This document shows positions 59,593 through 64,000 of a DNA stretch of 64,000 nucleotides, piece after piece (position 1 is the first letter of the stretch; every line of letters begins with the position of its first letter). This stretch comes from Pseudomonas viridiflava (GTDB lineage Bacteria; Pseudomonadota; Gammaproteobacteria; Pseudomonadales; Pseudomonadaceae). Position numbers and translations under genes: made by a program. The notes below the pieces were generated by a model. The model was not told where the DNA came from. It saw only the letters and a list, made by a program, of their open reading frames with translations, and did not search any database. The stretch spans positions 186,193 to 250,192 of the forward strand of contig NZ_LKEH01000023.1 in NCBI RefSeq assembly GCF_001642795.1, given 5' to 3'.

Positions 59593-61644
59593 GTGAGCGC
59601 GAACAACCCGCTTCTGCAATCGTACGACCTGCCACCCTTCTCGGCGATCCGTGCCGAGCATGTCAAACCTGCCATCGAACAGATTCTGGCGGACAACCGC
59701 GCTGCAATTGCCGACATTCTCGCCAAACAGGGATCGACACCGACCTGGGCCGGACTGGTGCTGACCATGGATGAGTTGAATGATCGCCTGGGCGCCGCCT
59801 GGAGCCCGGTCAGCCACTTGAATGCCGTGTGCAACAGCGCCGAACTGCGCGAAGCCTATGAATCCTGCCTGCCTGCGTTGAGCGCCTACTCCACGGAGAT
59901 GGGCCAGAACCGCGAGCTGTTCCAAGCCTATGAAGCGCTGGCCAACAGCCCGGAAGCGGCGAATTTTGATGTCGGCCAGAAGACCATTCTGGAGCAATCG
60001 CTGCGTGACTTCCGCCTGTCCGGTATCGACTTGCCGCCCGAGCAGCAGAAACGTTATGCCGAAGTGCAGAGCAAGCTGTCGGAACTGGGCAGCCAGTTCT
60101 CCAACCAGTTGCTGGACGCCACACAGGCCTGGACCAAGCTGGTTGCCGATGAATCCGCCCTCGCTGGCCTGACCGACTCGGCCAAGCAGCAGATGGCCGC
60201 CGCCGCCAAGGCCAAGGATCTGGACGGCTACCTGATCACCTTGGAGTTCCCGAGCTACTACGCGGTGATGACCTACGCCGAAGACCGCGCGCTGCGTGAA
60301 GAACTCTACGCGGCCTACTGCACTCGCGCGTCCGACCAAGGCCCGAATGCCGGCAAGAACGACAACGGCCCGGTCATGGAACAGATCCTCGACCTGCGTC
60401 AGGAACTGGCCCAACTGCTGGGTTACGCGAACTTCGCGGAACTGAGCCTGGCGACCAAGATGGCCGAGTCCAGCGATCAGGTGCTGAGTTTTCTGCGCGA
60501 CCTGGCCAAGCGCAGCAAGCCGTTTGCCGTGCAGGATCTGGAAGAGCTCAAGGCTTACGCGGCCGAACAGGGTTGCCCGGATCTGCAAAGCTGGGACAGC
60601 GGCTTCTATAGCGAAAAACTGCGTGAGCAGCGTTACAGCGTTTCCCAGGAAGCCCTGCGTGTCTACTTCCCGATCGACAAGGTGCTGAGCGGCCTGTTTG
60701 CCATCGTTCAGCGTCTGTACGGCATTGAAATCGCTGAGCAGAAAGGCTTCGACGCCTGGCATCCGGACGTCCGTCTGTTCGAAATCAAGGAAAACGGTCA
60801 GCACGTCGGCCGCTTCTTCTTCGACCTGTACGCCCGCGCCAACAAGCGTGGCGGCGCCTGGATGGACGGCGCTCGCGACCGTCGTCGCACCGCTGAGGGC
60901 ACTCTGCAGAGCCCGGTTGCCAATCTGGTCTGCAACTTCACTCCGGCAGTCGGTGGCAAGCCTGCACTGCTGACCCACGACGAAGTCACCACGCTGTTCC
61001 ACGAGTTCGGCCACGGCCTGCATCACCTGCTGACTCGTATCGATCACGCGGGTGTATCCGGGATCAATGGTGTGGCATGGGACGCGGTCGAGCTGCCAAG
61101 TCAGTTCATGGAAAACTGGTGCTGGGAGCCGGAAGGCCTGGCGCTGATTTCCGGTCACTACGAAACCGGCGCACCGCTGCCCCAGGACTTGCTGGAAAAG
61201 ATGCTCGCTGCGCGTAACTTCCATTCCGGCCTGATGATGGTGCGTCAGCTGGAGTTCTCGCTGTTCGACTTCGAACTGCACGCCACCCACGGCGATGGCC
61301 GCAGTGTGCTGCAGGTGCTGGAGGGCATTCGTGACGAGGTGTCGGTCATGCGTCCACCGGCCTACAACCGTTTCCCGAACAGCTTCGCGCACATCTTCGC
61401 GGGCGGCTACGCAGCGGGTTACTACAGCTACAAGTGGGCTGAAGTGCTGTCGGCCGATGCGTTCTCGAAGTTTGAGGAAGACGGCGTGCTCAATGCCGAA
61501 ACCGGTCGTGCTTTCCGCGAAGCCATTCTGGCCCGTGGCGGTTCACAGGCACCGATGGTGCTGTTCGTCGACTTCCGCGGACGCGAGCCGTCGATTGACG
61601 CACTCTTGCGCCACAGTGGTTTGAGTGAGGACGCGGCAGCATGA
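59593..61644 (+). CDS. prlC: Oligopeptidase A
   Basis: 683 residues from the GTG at 59593, matching the conserved SANNPLLQSYDLPPF start; the open frame begins earlier at 59512. M3 zinc metallopeptidase of the cytosol that degrades peptides, including cleaved signal peptides. Zinc motif HEFGHGLHH (about 471-479), with the third ligand in the downstream ENWCWE segment. GGFYSEKL-like and RFFFDLYARANKRGGAWM segments are typical. Overlaps yheV by 4 nt. Confidence 0.97.
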   Translation: MSANNPLLQSYDLPPFSAIRAEHVKPAIEQILADNRAAIADILAKQGSTPTWAGLVLTMDELNDRLGAAWSPVSHLNAVCNSAELREAYESCLPALSAYSTEMGQNRELFQAYEALANSPEAANFDVGQKTILEQSLRDFRLSGIDLPPEQQKRYAEVQSKLSELGSQFSNQLLDATQAWTKLVADESALAGLTDSAKQQMAAAAKAKDLDGYLITLEFPSYYAVMTYAEDRALREELYAAYCTRASDQGPNAGKNDNGPVMEQILDLRQELAQLLGYANFAELSLATKMAESSDQVLSFLRDLAKRSKPFAVQDLEELKAYAAEQGCPDLQSWDSGFYSEKLREQRYSVSQEALRVYFPIDKVLSGLFAIVQRLYGIEIAEQKGFDAWHPDVRLFEIKENGQHVGRFFFDLYARANKRGGAWMDGARDRRRTAEGTLQSPVANLVCNFTPAVGGKPALLTHDEVTTLFHEFGHGLHHLLTRIDHAGVSGINGVAWDAVELPSQFMENWCWEPEGLALISGHYETGAPLPQDLLEKMLAARNFHSGLMMVRQLEFSLFDFELHATHGDGRSVLQVLEGIRDEVSVMRPPAYNRFPNSFAHIFAGGYAAGYYSYKWAEVLSADAFSKFEEDGVLNAETGRAFREAILARGGSQAPMVLFVDFRGREPSIDALLRHSGLSEDAAA

Positions 61645-61928
61645 CCGATACACCTGCGGTCGTTACCAAGAAGCGCTTCATCGCCGGGGCTGTCTGCCCG
61701 GCGTGCAGCGAGCCTGACAAGCTGATGATGTGGAGCGAAGACGACGTGCCGCACCGCGAGTGTGTGCACTGCGGCTATAGCGATACGCTCAACGAGCAGG
61801 GGCTTTCGGTGCCGAAAGAACTGGGCACTCGGGTCAACAAGGTGGTGGTCAAGCCGGCTGATCCGAAGGTGCAGGGCGTGCAGTTCTTTCCGAATCCGAA
61901 GTTGAAGAAGCCGGTTGATCCGAGCTGA
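61641..61928 (+). CDS. yheV: YheV-family zinc-ribbon protein
   Basis: 95 residues. Four cysteines in two CxxC pairs, CPAC (about 19-22) and CVHC (about 41-44), make a zinc ribbon. The C-terminal half is basic and ends FFPNPKLKKPVDPS. The ATG overlaps the prlC stop as ATGA. YheV/DUF2387 proteins often accompany prlC; function unknown. Confidence 0.9.
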   Translation: MTDTPAVVTKKRFIAGAVCPACSEPDKLMMWSEDDVPHRECVHCGYSDTLNEQGLSVPKELGTRVNKVVVKPADPKVQGVQFFPNPKLKKPVDPS

Positions 61929-61948
61929 AGAAGTTCTGATGCCATGTT

Positions 61949-61978
61949 CCATAAGGGGCGCAAAGCGACCCCTTATGG
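61949..61978. terminator. Hairpin after yheV
   Basis: Ten-bp arms ccataagggg and ccccttatgg with a 10-nt loop, 20 bp after the yheV stop. No T-run follows on either strand, so it may be a transcript-end hairpin without a canonical tail. Confidence 0.5.
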
Positions 61979-61993
61979 ACGGCAGGTGAAAGG

Positions 61994-62281
61994 TCAACTT
62001 TTTATAGAGAGATCCATTTTCATGAATGCATTGACCAGTTCAAGCAGGATGTCGTCGTCTTTCGCGTCGGTCTTCTGGTTGCCGTCTACATCAGCTTTAC
62101 TTTTGACAGTATCGTAAGGCACCCCTTTTCCGCGTGCTGTTACAAATGCAGTAAATTCGATATCTCCCCGTGTGCCTGTCCGCTCGTTGGCAAGCTCGCT
62201 GTTCCAGAATTCGACTATTACCTCGGGCGTGTCATCGCCCTCTATGTCCTCGACGGACAGCCTGACTTCATAGTTGGCCAT
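61994..62281 (-). CDS. Small acidic orphan protein
   Basis: 95 residues from the ATG at 62281, with AAGGAG upstream. Acidic, no signal peptide or membrane segment. The N-terminus (YEVRLSVEDIEGDD) parallels the neighbour at 62339-62572 (YVVRLAADDLNKK), and both share a PE(I/V) segment and an acidic-helical end, so they are probably diverged duplicates. Family not recognised. Confidence 0.75.
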   Translation of the reverse strand: MANYEVRLSVEDIEGDDTPEVIVEFWNSELANERTGTRGDIEFTAFVTARGKGVPYDTVKSKADVDGNQKTDAKDDDILLELVNAFMKMDLSIKS

Positions 62282-62338
62282 TTCAATGTTCTCCTTTCTC
62301 TTATTCGGTCGATCCATGAGCCATCGGACCGTGGCGGG

Positions 62339-62572
62339 TTATCTTTCAGTCAATTCAACGATTTTTTCCCTGAACGACAGGGCAAGGTCGATCAGCATGT
62401 CTTCAGCGATTTCAGGGTCGCCCTGAATGTCGAGTTCATATTCCTGTCGGGTGTCGAGCGTCAGTACAACAGCGCTTAAAAACTCATCATCTTCAAATAA
62501 TTCAGCACTGATCTCGGGATACTTTTTTTTATTTAAATCATCTGCCGCCAATCGAACCACATACGTCGCCAT
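62339..62572 (-). CDS. Small acidic orphan protein, paralogue
   Basis: 77 residues from the ATG at 62572; a GTG one codon earlier is possible. Predicted strand-strand-helix order with LDIQGDPEIAEDMLIDLALSF at the end. It is paralogous to the next gene, 57 bp downstream on the same strand. They follow a broken phospholipase gene, which raises but does not prove a link such as immunity or inhibition. Confidence 0.75.
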   Translation of the reverse strand: MATYVVRLAADDLNKKKYPEISAELFEDDEFLSAVVLTLDTRQEYELDIQGDPEIAEDMLIDLALSFREKIVELTER

Positions 62573-62758
62573 CACCCACCTCGCTGTCAGGTAAGTTGCC
62601 AGCGTCGGGTCGAGTCTGGCGTCCAGTTACGCTAGTCCTCATTCAAAAGTACGTCTACTGTCAGAAGTGACAGGTGGCAATATGTACGCGGCTGCCATTC
62701 TGGTTTCCATGTATCAAGGGCTCGCCTGATCAGACGAGCCTTTGTTCCAGCACCCACT

Positions 62759-63759
62759 TCAAGGCACCTGGATTTCCACCCGGGAAACCTTGCCATTAAG
62801 CCCGTTGTACTTGAAGTAGTTCACGCGGTAGTCGTCGGTCTCAAGCGTACGTTCAAACTCATGAACGATAACGTGCTCGGAAATACCGATGTCCCGTTTG
62901 ACGTCGACCGTGGCGTAGTCGTCGTCAGTGCTGGCGTGGGGACTGTCGAAAACGGTAATCCGTGTGCCTTTTGCGATACCCGACAGCGAAAGCGATTGAG
63001 CCTCATCGTTCTCGCAACCCATTTCGGGCAGAAGCAGTGTTTGTGTACCGTTGGGGATCACGCACACCGTGTCTTGCGTCCTGTCGGCACCATGGCCTTC
63101 CCACAAGTAGATCCCGCCCTGGGTCAGCGCTCGTGTGTAGGCCAGTGTGTCGCCATTCTGATAGTTGTTGATGCCAATGAAGTTTGGCGTGACGCCACAG
63201 TTATCAGTGCGGTGCCTGAGGTAGGTCAGGTTGTTGTCGAAGGAGCCAGAGTCGAAGGTCGTGGAGGTGGCGGTGTGGAACTGATTCATCAGAAACAGCC
63301 GGTTCCAGCGCTTGCCTGTTTCCCGGGCCACTGTTCGGCCAGTTCAGGCACGCTGGCGAAGACCTGCTGAAGGTCGTCGCGGGTTACGTAGCTTTCCAGG
63401 AACAGCGTGACCACTTCAGCTGGATTGGCTTTGAGGAATGGAATGAATTCATTTTTCAGATGATTGCCCCAAGGTCCATAGCAGGCGAGGCTCTTGTGAC
63501 ACACGATTATTCGATTGAAACCCTTCTGCTTGTGATCCGTGTAGAGGTCGAGCATGAAGCCCCGTACGCCATCTGATAACTGCTGGGGCATTTCCTTGAG
63601 GTTCTGGTTTATTTTTTCGTACGAATTGTGGGTCGTGACCCAGTGGTACTGATCAAATGGCTTGCTGCCGTCAGAAAGCCCGGCCGCATGGGCCTGCATG
63701 AAGGAGAGCGATAACATTGAAGCGCCTGTCAGGGTCGCTAAGGAAAAAACGGTGTGCAT
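62759..63759 (-). pseudogene. PI-PLC-type phospholipase, frame disrupted
   Basis: Two open frames together resemble one secreted phosphatidylinositol-specific phospholipase C-like protein. The first (63759 to 63289) has a signal peptide ending AHA and the X-domain motifs WVTTHNSYEK (catalytic His), GVRGFMLDLY and CHKSL. The second (63331 to 62759) continues with LFLMNQFHT, INNYQNG and a beta-rich C-terminal domain with two cysteines. They overlap in different frames around 63289-63331. The protein is also shorter than expected between LASVPELAE-type sequence and LFLMN, so a small internal deletion plus a frameshift is likely. Sequencing error is the alternative. Confidence 0.65.
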
Positions 63760-63962
63760 GCCTGAAATCCTTTTCAGTGCGGATAGTGAGATCGGACGTG
63801 CTTTTCCATAAGCCGTCCGGGGACGAGTGATAACGGAATGGCGTCGGCAAGGGAAACGCTTTCCTGTTACCGGATTTGAAAACGGCCATCGCCCATCAAC
63901 AGCCCGCTGTGCCGTTTGTCAGGGTGACGGGTATTTAATGAGTGGCCATTTGCGTGGTGCTG

Positions 63963-63982
63963 TACTGTATATAAAAACAGTA
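63963..63982 (+). promoter_or_regulatory. LexA operator (SOS box)
   Basis: TACTGTATATAAAAACAGTA fits the LexA consensus CTGT-(AT)n-ACAG with the ideal 8-bp centre. It lies 15 bp before an ATG at 63998-64000, the last three bases of the window, so the next gene to the right is probably SOS-controlled. Candidates in Pseudomonas include the lexA2-imuAB-dnaE2 operon. Confidence 0.85.
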
Positions 63983-64000
63983 TTCAGGCGACACTCCATG

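Noticed and set aside
59230..61392. 720-codon open frame on the minus strand
   Set aside because: Antisense shadow of prlC, which has full M3 peptidase motifs.

Overview
The window is a stretch of a Pseudomonas chromosome, most likely from the P. syringae species complex, lying just clockwise of the replication origin. It opens inside gyrB. From 22.5 kb on it carries the origin-proximal gene order I know from Pseudomonas: plsC, gmhB, glyS, glyQ, tag, lpxL-type acyltransferase, trkA, rsmB, fmt, def, LysM protein, dprA, tsaC, qor, hemF, aroE, sulP, choline-sulfate genes, trpA-trpB-trpI, prlC. GC-rich third codon positions, several exact DnaA boxes and REP-type palindromes built on a 'ggcggcttgccggcg' core fit this assignment.

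Region 1 (1-1345): the 3' end of gyrB and its terminator. Region 2 (about 1.4-21.5 kb): an accessory island inserted between gyrB and plsC, which I recall as neighbours in P. aeruginosa. It looks like a defence island. First comes a divergent locus at 1456-9713: a nuclease-like helical-repeat protein and a radical-SAM protein on the minus strand, then a second (accessory) thymidylate kinase and a nuclease-STAND-TPR protein on the plus strand. I cannot match this set to a named system, and it is the best candidate here for something undescribed. It is followed by a small CxxC protein, a two-gene membrane/secreted operon, remains of an IS3-family element, a Gabija-like pair (OLD ATPase-TOPRIM nuclease plus UvrD-like helicase), and a large solitary nuclease-like P-loop NTPase whose predicted promoter is overlaid by a palindrome. 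No integrase or tRNA was seen at either edge.

Region 3 (21.6-43.1 kb): core genes for phospholipid, LPS heptose and lipid A synthesis, glycyl-tRNA synthetase, DNA alkylation repair, potassium uptake, rRNA and initiator-tRNA modification, protein deformylation, DNA uptake (DprA), tRNA t6A, heme and shikimate. Region 4 (41.5-47.5 kb): a sulfate-type transporter, a choline-binding protein, choline sulfatase and its LysR regulator, consistent with choline-O-sulfate use. Region 5 (47.7-57.3 kb): an alpha/beta hydrolase, a CigR-like protein, trpBA with divergent trpI, a DUF883 protein, dodecin, two DUF1161 paralogues, a luciferase-like monooxygenase, an OsmC protein, a lipoprotein and a putative aminopeptidase.

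Region 6 (57.3-64.0 kb): a palindromic repeat cluster, a YafQ/DinJ-type toxin-antitoxin pair, a HAD phosphatase, a gamma-carbonic anhydrase-like protein, prlC with yheV, two small paralogous orphans, a frame-disrupted PI-PLC-type phospholipase, and a near-consensus LexA box immediately upstream of a gene that starts at the last base of the window.
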